Below, in pieces: positions 8,279 through 15,315 of a stretch of 64,000 nt of DNA. This DNA comes from DAOUAE01 sp034433795 (GTDB lineage: Bacteria; Chloroflexota; UBA6077; FW602-bin22; DAOUAE01). How positions within the stretch are numbered: position 1 is the stretch's first letter; each line of letters opens with the position of its first letter. The stretch lies in NCBI GenBank assembly GCA_034433795.1, contig DAOUAE010000034.1:1-64000 (forward strand). The letters are read 5' to 3'. Under the pieces are notes generated by a model. That model was given only the letters and a program-made list of their open reading frames with translations, was not told where the DNA came from and made no database searches. The position numbers and the translations under genes were made by a program.

Positions 8279-8653
8279 ATGCACCGGGGAAAGAGTGTTC
8301 TGGTTATCGACGATGACCCGTTCATGTGCGAACTGCTGGCGACACTCCTGACAAGCGAGGGCCTGACTGTGCGTACGGCGACGTCGGTCGCCCAGGGCGT
8401 GGCGCTGCTCCAGCAGGAGCCGGTGGACCTGATCATCACCGATTTAACCGGCCCGCTGCACGAGGTCTCACTGGACGAACTGCGGCCCCTGCGTGCAGTC
8501 AGCCCGGCGCCGATCATTGTGCTGACGGGACGGGTGGCGGCGCTCCAGGTCCCGACCAGTGAGGTGCAGGTGGCGGCGGTCCTGTTGAAACCCTTCGATG
8601 TCGATGATCTGCTGGCCGAGGTCCGGGCCAGCCTCGACCCGCAACCAGCCTGA
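8279..8653 (+). CDS. Response-regulator receiver-domain protein without output domain
   Basis: Single receiver domain of 124 residues (CheY-like fold). Visible are the acidic pocket D11-D12-D13, the phospho-acceptor D55 (IITDLTG), T83 (VLTGR) and the conserved K104 (LLKPFD). Nothing follows the receiver domain, so it acts by protein contact rather than DNA binding. ATG 8279 has GAGAGGA upstream. The frame is open further upstream and includes TCPVC, so an N-terminal extension from ATG 8159, just after the promoter, is a weaker alternative. No histidine kinase is adjacent. Confidence 0.85.
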   Translation: MHRGKSVLVIDDDPFMCELLATLLTSEGLTVRTATSVAQGVALLQQEPVDLIITDLTGPLHEVSLDELRPLRAVSPAPIIVLTGRVAALQVPTSEVQVAAVLLKPFDVDDLLAEVRASLDPQPA

Positions 8654-8704
8654 ACGACGCCCGGCCCGCCTCGGCCGGCCAACGCGAAACCGAGGTGAGC
8701 GGCG

Positions 8705-8941
8705 ATGCGGGAGAGCATGCGCACTCTGGTCAGCGACGCCCAGCGCTATGAGCGTACGGTCAACGAGGTCGTTCTCTGGATCGACCGTGTCTACCAGGCC
8801 AGCGGGACCTTTGTCCTGACGCGCGACCAGCGCGAGGCGCTGGTCGTCCATCTGGAGCGGGCCCGGGCCCACGCCCAGGCCCTGCAGCGCGAGCTGCTGG
8901 CGCTGGCCCGTGAGGCCGAGAGTCTGGCCCGGCGCGCCTGA
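8705..8941 (+). CDS. Small predicted helical protein of unknown function
   Basis: 78-residue protein, not recognised. It is rich in Arg, Glu, Ala and Leu and has no glycine-rich loops. The second half (REALVVHLERARAHAQALQ and onward) has heptad-like spacing of leucine/alanine, so a helical hairpin or coiled coil is likely. It starts at ATG with GAGGTGAG eight bases upstream and sits 51 bases after the response regulator and 38 bases before the short-chain reductase. It may belong to the same transcript and could partner the receiver protein, but that is only positional inference. Confidence 0.6.
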   Translation: MRESMRTLVSDAQRYERTVNEVVLWIDRVYQASGTFVLTRDQREALVVHLERARAHAQALQRELLALAREAESLARRA

Positions 8942-8979
8942 GCCCGCGACGCTGAAATCTGTGCAGGGAGGCAGAAACC

Positions 8980-9726
8980 GTGGACCTGACCGGCAAGATC
9001 GCGCTGGTGACCGGTGGCGGCACCGGTCTGGGGCGGGAGGTCAGCCTGCTCCTGGCCCGCCACGGGGCCGATGTGGCGATAAATTACTCGCGCTCGGCCC
9101 AGGAGGCGGCCGAGACCGCCGCCCAGATCCGCGACCTGGGCCGCCGGGCCCTCACCGTCCAGGCCGATGTCGGGTCGGTGGCCGAGGTCGAGCGCCTGGT
9201 CGAGACCGTGGCCCGCGAACTGGGCGGACTGGATATTCTGGTCAACAACGCTGGCACCACCGAGTTCATCCCCTTCTCCGACCTGGAGGCGGTGACCGAG
9301 GAGGTCTGGGACCGCATTATGGCGGTCAACGTCAAAGGGGTCTTCTACTGCTCGCGGGCGGCGGCGCGGGTGATGCGGGCCCGGGGCGGCGGCCGGATCG
9401 TCAATATCACCTCGGTCTCGGCCCTTCGCCCTGGGGGTAGTTCGATCCCCTACTCGGTCTCGAAGGCGGCCGAGACGATGGTCACCAAATGTCTGGCTCT
9501 GGCCCTGGCCCCGACCATCACGGTCAACGCGGTGGCGCCGGGGTTGATGGACACCCGCTGGGGCCGTCGCTGGGGGGAAGAAGGGATCCAGCGGGCTATC
9601 GCCGAAGCGCCCCTCAAGAAACTGCCCGACCTCGACGATATTGCCGAGGCGGTGCTGTTTCTCATCCGCAACGATTCGATGACCGGTCAGACGATCGTGG
9701 TCGACGCCGGTCGGGTCATGCACTGA
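8980..9726 (+). CDS. Short-chain dehydrogenase/reductase, FabG-like
   Basis: NAD(P)-dependent oxidoreductase of the classical SDR family, 248 residues. The cofactor loop is TGGGTGLG at residues 11-18, NNAG at 89-92, and the catalytic Ser-Tyr-Lys is seen as NITSVSA, then Y158 and K162 (YSVSK). NAVAPGLMDT and the C-terminal ITG-like MTGQTIVVDAGRVMH complete the FabG-type fold. GTG start at 8980 after GGGAGGCAG. The overall pattern resembles 3-oxoacyl-ACP reductase or glucose dehydrogenase paralogues. Without a fatty-acid cluster around it the substrate is open. Confidence 0.9.
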   Translation: MDLTGKIALVTGGGTGLGREVSLLLARHGADVAINYSRSAQEAAETAAQIRDLGRRALTVQADVGSVAEVERLVETVARELGGLDILVNNAGTTEFIPFSDLEAVTEEVWDRIMAVNVKGVFYCSRAAARVMRARGGGRIVNITSVSALRPGGSSIPYSVSKAAETMVTKCLALALAPTITVNAVAPGLMDTRWGRRWGEEGIQRAIAEAPLKKLPDLDDIAEAVLFLIRNDSMTGQTIVVDAGRVMH

Positions 9727-9759
9727 CCGCCGGAGGCGGTTCGCGAGCCGGGGGAGCCG

Positions 9760-10686
9760 ATGGCCTTGCGGCAGGCGTCCCTGGCGCCCCTGGCGCTGGG
9801 GCCGACCGATCCCGCGCTGCTGACCTTCCTGGAGCAGCAGGTGGGGACGATTCTGCAGATCGTTCTCATCCTGGCTCTGGCGGTCGTCAGCTACCGTCTG
9901 CTCTCCCGGCTCATCCGCGGACGGCTGGTGGCGCGGGTCCGGGGCCGGGGAGTGGCCCTGGAGCGGCGGGCGCTGACGATCAGCAAGCTCATCGACGATA
10001 TCCTGCGCTACACCATTCTCCTCTTCGCCCTCTACGCGGTCCTGGAGAAAATCGGGATTCCCCTGGCCCCGGTGCTGGCCAGCGTCAGCATCCTGGGGAT
10101 CGCGGTCAGTTTCGGGGCTCAGTCGCTGGTGCGCGATGTGCTGACCGGCCTCTTTCTCCTCTTCGAGGATCAGCTGAACGTCGGCGACTACGTCGAACTG
10201 GTCGGCATGGCGGGGGTTGCTGGGGTGGTTGAAGAGTTCGGCCTGCGGATCACCAAGATCCGCGGGATCAACGGTGAACTTTTTGTCATTCCCAACGGCC
10301 AGATCGGCGCCATCAATCGCTACCCGCGCGGCTACATCACCTATATCATCGATATCCCGATTCCTCCCGGCCTTGATCCCGACCAGGTGGCCCCGGCCGC
10401 CCTGGCCCAGGCCCGGGCCCTGGCCGCCAGCACCCACTTCTTCATCGAGCCGCCCACCCTGGCCGAGCCCGCCGGCGAGCCAGGAGTCTGGCCGACGGTG
10501 CGGCTGGTCGCCCGGGTTCTTCCTTTCACCGGCTGGATCGTCGAGAAAGAGCTGGTCGAGCGTCTGAAGGCCCTGCTGGGCCGTCTGGGCGCCGAGGCTC
10601 CCGTCCCCAGTCCCCTGGTCTTCCGGCAGGTCGCCGAGATCATCGAGCACCGCCGGTTGGTGGTGGACGAACGCCCGATCCGTTAG
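9760..10686 (+). CDS. MscS-family mechanosensitive ion channel
   Basis: Small-conductance mechanosensitive channel family protein, 308 residues, releasing solutes on hypo-osmotic shock. A first transmembrane helix spans about residues 28-50 (LQIVLILALAVVSYRLL). The pore-lining TM3 region is glycine/alanine-rich (SVSILGIAVSFGAQSLVRDV) and runs into the typical beta domain (LFEDQLNVGDYVEL, then GINGELFVIPNGQI). The C-terminal alpha/beta domain is present. It ends convergent with the large protease gene, the two stop codons sharing bases TTAG at 10683-10686. Confidence 0.92.
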   Translation: MALRQASLAPLALGPTDPALLTFLEQQVGTILQIVLILALAVVSYRLLSRLIRGRLVARVRGRGVALERRALTISKLIDDILRYTILLFALYAVLEKIGIPLAPVLASVSILGIAVSFGAQSLVRDVLTGLFLLFEDQLNVGDYVELVGMAGVAGVVEEFGLRITKIRGINGELFVIPNGQIGAINRYPRGYITYIIDIPIPPGLDPDQVAPAALAQARALAASTHFFIEPPTLAEPAGEPGVWPTVRLVARVLPFTGWIVEKELVERLKALLGRLGAEAPVPSPLVFRQVAEIIEHRRLVVDERPIR

Positions 10687-13600
10687 ATCTCTGACCGCCG
10701 GCGAGATGGCGTCGGGCGGGCCAGGCCGGCCCCCAGCACTCCCCCGATGACCAGCAGGCCGAGCAGGCCCTGCAGCTGGAAGAAAAGGGCCGGCTGGCGG
10801 AGGAAGAACAGGGTCGCGGGGACCAGCAGGACTAGCCCCGTGGCGATGGCGTAGCCCCAGGCCAGGTCCTGGAGCACCCGGCGGACCAGCCAGTAGCCAA
10901 TGGCCAGCCGGCCGACCGTGAAGGCGCTCTCGAGGAGCACTGTCGCGGGGTGTTTCACCTCGGTCAGCGTCGCCAGCAGGGCCAGCGCGGTCAGGCCGAG
11001 GAAGACGCCCCAGCCGGGCAGCCGCCGCCGCAGCCCCAGGACGAGGACGGTCGCCCCGGCCAGGAACAGGCCCCCCTGCCAGACCAGTCGGAGAAGGGCT
11101 TCGACGCCGGGAAGCCAGGCGCTGAGAAGCGCGAGAGTCTCGGGCGCCGTGATCCGCAGCCCGTCGCGGGCCAGGGCGTCGAGCGCCCACCGCTCCAGGT
11201 GCCCGACGGTGAAGACCAGGCCGGCGGTCAGCCCACCGGCGGCCACCGCCCGCCGGTGCAGGCCAGGCCAGGCGAGCGGGGGTGGGGTGCGGTCCGGCGG
11301 GAAGGCCTCGGCCCAGAGGCTGCGGGCCAGGGCGACCAGGACGAAGCCGCTCAGCCCGACCAGCACCAGGAGCCCCAGGGTCATCGCCACCACCAGCCCG
11401 ACCAGCGCCGGCGGACTGAGGGTGGTCGGAAGGCCGGCCAGCGTCTGCGGCAGGGTGTTCAGCTGGCTCAGCAGGAAGGCCAGGCTCAGGACTGCGGTCC
11501 AGCGGGCGGCCGGTCCGTAGGCCAGCCGCCCGGCCTGGGCCCGGCGGACGAAGAGAACCAGGGCCGCGACGAGCAGCGCGACCACCACCAGGGCCCGGAG
11601 GAGATCGAGCAGGGCCTCAACCACCGTCCGCCGGGCCAGCGCCCGCTCGAAGGCCTCTGGTACCTTAAGAAAGACCCGGTAGGTGCCCAGCCGGTCGCCC
11701 AGCAGGCCGATCTCGAAGCGCAGGGTGGCCTCGCCGACCCGCCAGTCGCTCCGATCGAAGACGAAACGGTAATCGGTCCGGGCCGGGCGCTCCTCGCTGG
11801 CCGCCTCGACCAGCTGGCGTGGCTCCTGCTCGCCTCGGAGCCGGGCCAGAACCTGCTCGGCCAGGGCCTGAGCCTGGTCGCGCGGCAGGCGGGCGCCGGG
11901 CGCCGACTCGGGCAGGCTGTGCTGGTAGCCCAGCACTGTCCCGGTCACAGGGTGGAGCCGCAGGGCGAGCTCCTCTTTCTCCAGCGGGCGGAAGTAGCGC
12001 TGGCGCCAGCCGAAGGGGGTGAGCTCATCGAGCAGCGTCTGGAGACCGGTCGCCAGCCCCTGCTGGCGCGCCAGGTAGGTGGCAGCGGTCTCCCAGTCCG
12101 CTGCCCCAAAGGTGGTCACGGTCCACCACCCTTCCGGCGAGAAGAGGGGGTCAATCCGGCTGAGCCAGGTGGCCGCCTGAGCCGGAACGGCGGTCGGAAC
12201 CAGCCCCAGCCGCAGCCGGTCGGTCAGTCCGGGCGGCGCCAGCCGGCCGGTGAGGACCGCCAGACCGATGGCCAGCGCCGTCAGCCCCCAGAGGGCCGGC
12301 TGGCTCAGGGCGGGTGGCAGAGTCAGCGGCCGGCTGATCGGGATGCGGCGGACCCGCGCCGTGGGCGCCGGCCGGGCGACGAGATCGGCCGTGGTCCAGA
12401 GGCGGGCGCCCTGCCGCCAGCGCCCGAGCGCCGGGAGAAGCAGCGCCAGCGGCAGTCCCATCACCAGAACGGCCGATCCCTGGAGATAGAGGTTTCCCGA
12501 GAGCAGGAACAGCGCTCCGACGACGGTGGCGTTGTAGATGTAGTGGGCGAAGACCGTGGTCCAGATGCCGTAGCGCAGGAAGACCAGCCCGTCGACAGCC
12601 CCCACCACCGTCAGTTCGACGGCCCGGATGTAGAACGGCTGCTGGGGATAGGTTGAATGGAGCGAGGCCCAGAGCGCCGCCGGCAGCAGGACCGCGCCGG
12701 CGGTGGCGAGGCCGGTCGGGAGCGATAGCCGGCGAAAGAGAATGAGCAGGGCCGGCACCGCGAACAGGCGGAAGGAGAACTCCTCGGCCAGGGCGGCGCT
12801 GACGCCGACCGTGAGGGGATAGAGGGCCGGCACCAGGGTGCTCATTATATCATCGTAGGGGACCTCGACCGGCGACCAGACCCCGAAGAAGCGCAGCCCC
12901 AGGAAGTAGAAGAGCACCACGTAGCCCAGCGAAGCCCCGGCCAGGGCGTAGCCCAGCAGCAGCGAGCGCACCAGCGGTCTGGAGGCCAGCCCCCGCCGGC
13001 TCAGCACCTGGTCAGGCAGCGGCTGGAGCCCGACCAGCCGGGCCAGGTGGCGTCCGCTGACCGCCGCCAGCAGGACCAGGAGCCCCAGCCCGATCTGGCT
13101 TGTCACGATCCCGGTCAACCGCTGGACCAGATAACCGGGGAGATCCACGGTGGTCGGGTAGTCCAGGAGGACCAGCGGCAGTCCGTTCAGCCCGGCCAGC
13201 AATCCGATCACCGCCACGCTGGCCCCCAGAAGCAGGCCGAAGCGCCAGGCGGCCTCGCCGCTCCGGGCGGCCTGGACCAGCACCCCCAGCATCGCGATGA
13301 TGAGGGCGAGATAGAGGACGCTCCCCAGTCCGGCCAGCACCGTCCCCCGATTCTGCTCGGCCTGCTGGGCCCGCAGCCAGGCCTCTGGCACCTTGAGAAA
13401 CTCGTCCAGCGCTCCCAGCCGGTCGCCGGTCAGGCCGACGACCAGACGATAGGTGGCCTCGGCTACCCGGAAGTCCTGGCGTTCCCAGGTGAAGGTGTAG
13501 TCGCGCCGGCGCGGCCGCTCCTCGGCCCGGCTCTCGACCAGCCGGTAGCGCTCGAGCGGGGTTCCCCATACCTCCTGAAGGAACCTGGTGGCCAGCCTCT

Positions 13601-14033
13601 GGGCCGTCTCCTCCGGCAGCGTGGCGCCGGGAGCGTCTTCCGGCAGGCGATGCCAGAATCCGACCAGCCGTCCGGTCGGGTCCACTCGCACCTGCCATTC
13701 CTCGGTCTCGAGCGGGCGGAAGTAGCGGATCTGCCAGTACCAGACCGAGACCTCGCGCCGGGCCAGATCGTTCAGGGTCGCCAGGCCGGCCTGGCGCTCG
13801 ATATAGTTCAGCGCCTCAGGGCGGGTGCGGAAGCCGATGGCGGTCAGCCAGCCTTCAGGGGCGAAGCCCTGGCTCTGGAGGAAGCGTCGGGCGATCGTCT
13901 CGGCTCCCGCCTGCCGGACCTGAAAGTCGATCTGGGCCACCGGGAAGGCCTGGCGGTGCAGGGCGACCGCCACCACCACTCCCAGCAGCCCGGCCAGGGC
14001 CAGGGCCCAGGCGACCCGGTCGCGCCCGGTCAT
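10683..14033 (-). CDS. Very large CPBP-family intramembrane protease with duplicated extracytoplasmic domain
   Basis: 1116-residue polytopic membrane protein. The CPBP (Rce1-like) protease core is identified by EEFSFR (E417, E418, R422), H459 in ASLHSTYP and H497/N501 in FAHYIYNAT, the three motifs of this glutamic protease superfamily. Two copies of a soluble domain flank it: residues about 35-215 and 620-800. Both contain a YFRPLE segment, a LPE-x-APGA segment, an EERP segment, a VGL/GLLGDRLG segment and FLKVPEA. The first copy follows one N-terminal helix, and the second is followed by a further multi-helix region to the C-terminus. Usual CPBP proteins have 200-350 residues, so this is a fused, enlarged form. 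Its start overlaps the upstream dehydrogenase stop by four bases (ATGA), indicating translational coupling. Substrate unknown. Confidence 0.85.
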   Translation of the reverse strand: MTGRDRVAWALALAGLLGVVVAVALHRQAFPVAQIDFQVRQAGAETIARRFLQSQGFAPEGWLTAIGFRTRPEALNYIERQAGLATLNDLARREVSVWYWQIRYFRPLETEEWQVRVDPTGRLVGFWHRLPEDAPGATLPEETAQRLATRFLQEVWGTPLERYRLVESRAEERPRRRDYTFTWERQDFRVAEATYRLVVGLTGDRLGALDEFLKVPEAWLRAQQAEQNRGTVLAGLGSVLYLALIIAMLGVLVQAARSGEAAWRFGLLLGASVAVIGLLAGLNGLPLVLLDYPTTVDLPGYLVQRLTGIVTSQIGLGLLVLLAAVSGRHLARLVGLQPLPDQVLSRRGLASRPLVRSLLLGYALAGASLGYVVLFYFLGLRFFGVWSPVEVPYDDIMSTLVPALYPLTVGVSAALAEEFSFRLFAVPALLILFRRLSLPTGLATAGAVLLPAALWASLHSTYPQQPFYIRAVELTVVGAVDGLVFLRYGIWTTVFAHYIYNATVVGALFLLSGNLYLQGSAVLVMGLPLALLLPALGRWRQGARLWTTADLVARPAPTARVRRIPISRPLTLPPALSQPALWGLTALAIGLAVLTGRLAPPGLTDRLRLGLVPTAVPAQAATWLSRIDPLFSPEGWWTVTTFGAADWETAATYLARQQGLATGLQTLLDELTPFGWRQRYFRPLEKEELALRLHPVTGTVLGYQHSLPESAPGARLPRDQAQALAEQVLARLRGEQEPRQLVEAASEERPARTDYRFVFDRSDWRVGEATLRFEIGLLGDRLGTYRVFLKVPEAFERALARRTVVEALLDLLRALVVVALLVAALVLFVRRAQAGRLAYGPAARWTAVLSLAFLLSQLNTLPQTLAGLPTTLSPPALVGLVVAMTLGLLVLVGLSGFVLVALARSLWAEAFPPDRTPPPLAWPGLHRRAVAAGGLTAGLVFTVGHLERWALDALARDGLRITAPETLALLSAWLPGVEALLRLVWQGGLFLAGATVLVLGLRRRLPGWGVFLGLTALALLATLTEVKHPATVLLESAFTVGRLAIGYWLVRRVLQDLAWGYAIATGLVLLVPATLFFLRQPALFFQLQGLLGLLVIGGVLGAGLARPTPSRRRSEI

Positions 14034-15136
14034 GGAACGATGACGGCCCGGGCCACCTGGCCCTGGCTGGACAGCCAGTCGGCCTGGGCCAGGGCTTCGT
14101 TAATGGCCTCCAGCGGGAAGCGGTGCGAGACCAGCCGCTCGAAGGGGAAGCGGTGGCGGGTCTGGCGCAGGAAACTCAACGCCCGCGGGATGGCCCAGGG
14201 CTCGTAGCCGACCACCCCGATCAGCCGACGGGAGAGCCGGACGACGTCGTGCGGGACGATCTCCCCCCGGGCGCCGGGGACGATGTTGCCGACCAGGACG
14301 TACCGCCCGCCGGGGCGGAGCATCTCCAGTCCCTCCTGGACGACGGTTGGAACGCCGGCCACCTCAACCACCAGGTCGGCGCCGACGCCCTCGGTCCACT
14401 GCCGAACCAGCGCCACCCGCTCGGCGGCCTCGGGGTGGGCGGTGAGGTCGATGACGTGATCGGCCCCGAACAGGCGGGCCAGCTCCAGCCGCTCAGGCCG
14501 GCGGTCGATGCCGATAATCAGCCCGGCGCCCATCGTCCGAGCGACGGCCACGGTGTAGAGTCCCAGACCCCCCAGCCCCTGGACCACCACCGCGTCGCCC
14601 AGCCAGATGCCGCCCCGGTGCAGGCTGTAGACGACCTGGGCCAGGGCACAGTTGACCGGCGCCACCAGTTCGTCGGGCAGATCGGGTGGCACTTTAAAGA
14701 CCCACTGCCCTGGCTGGATGTAGTAGTACTCGGCGAAGGCACCGAAGAAGTGGGGCGGCTCGTCGGCCGGACGGCGGTGGCTGTAGCGGTTGGGGCAGGT
14801 GGCGGTGCGGCTGATGCAGGCCCAGCAGCGTTCACAGGGCCGGAAGTAGGCGTAGGCGACGCGGTCGCCGGGTTGGAGCGGGCGGCCGAGCGAGTCGGTC
14901 TGCCACTTCTCGCCCAGTTCGACCACCTCGCCGACCATCTCGTGGCCGGGGACATCGGGCAGGACACCCCCGAGTGAGGGGAGAGACCCGCGCCAGATAT
15001 GGAGATCCGAGCCACAGATGCCGGCCATCCGCACCCGCACCAGGATCTGGTCGGGCGCCGGGGGGGCCACCGGGTACTCGCGGATCTCGAGCGGCCGCCC
15101 CGGCCCGTAGGAGACGGCGGCGCGTCCTGTCCGCAT
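14030..15136 (-). CDS. Zinc-dependent alcohol dehydrogenase (MDR family)
   Basis: Medium-chain dehydrogenase/reductase of 368 residues. Catalytic-zinc ligands are C41 (GICGSDLH) and H65-E66 (PGHEMVGEV); the structural-zinc lobe has C101, C104, C107 and C114. The NAD(P) loop is VQGLGGLGLYTVA, followed by GIDRRPERLELARLFGAD, whose acidic residue favours NAD. It is closest in appearance to threonine dehydrogenase/sorbitol dehydrogenase-type members; the alcohol substrate is not identifiable. ATG start with GGGAGGAG upstream. First gene of a two-gene unit with the giant protease. Confidence 0.9.
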   Translation of the reverse strand: MRTGRAAVSYGPGRPLEIREYPVAPPAPDQILVRVRMAGICGSDLHIWRGSLPSLGGVLPDVPGHEMVGEVVELGEKWQTDSLGRPLQPGDRVAYAYFRPCERCWACISRTATCPNRYSHRRPADEPPHFFGAFAEYYYIQPGQWVFKVPPDLPDELVAPVNCALAQVVYSLHRGGIWLGDAVVVQGLGGLGLYTVAVARTMGAGLIIGIDRRPERLELARLFGADHVIDLTAHPEAAERVALVRQWTEGVGADLVVEVAGVPTVVQEGLEMLRPGGRYVLVGNIVPGARGEIVPHDVVRLSRRLIGVVGYEPWAIPRALSFLRQTRHRFPFERLVSHRFPLEAINEALAQADWLSSQGQVARAVIVP

Positions 15137-15172
15137 CAGACTCCTCCCGCGGAGAGGTCTCGCTGTGAGGGC

Positions 15173-15202
15173 AGTGTAGCAGAGCGTGGGCCGCGCTGTC
15201 GA
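15173..15202 (-). promoter_or_regulatory. Promoter of the alcohol dehydrogenase-protease operon
   Basis: On the minus strand TCGACA (15202-15197), an 18-bp spacer, TACACT (15178-15173), with TGC directly before the -10 hexamer making it an extended -10. Confidence 0.6.
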
Positions 15203-15253
15203 GAGCCCGCGCCGGCCGTGTCCCGCTCTGGCTCGGTTCTCCCTGGCGCCGAT

Positions 15254-15284
15254 AAAAAAGCCGCCGGGCGGAGAGCCCGACGGC
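15254..15284 (-). terminator. Intrinsic terminator of pnp
   Basis: Read on the minus strand: 10-bp stem GCCGTCGGGC / GCCCGGCGGC (one mismatch), loop TCTCC, then six T. It lies 32 bases after the pnp stop. Confidence 0.82.
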
Positions 15285-15315
15285 CGGGTGTCCCTTCCTT
15301 CAGAGACGGACTGGT

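Noticed and set aside
8791..11190. 799-residue minus-strand open frame
   Set aside because: It spans the small protein, the reductase and MscS genes in antisense and reads as low-complexity sequence. GC-rich DNA commonly leaves antisense frames open.
10950..12656. 568-residue plus-strand open frame inside the protease gene
   Set aside because: Gln/Gly/Pro-rich translation without domains, fully antisense to a convincing membrane protein.
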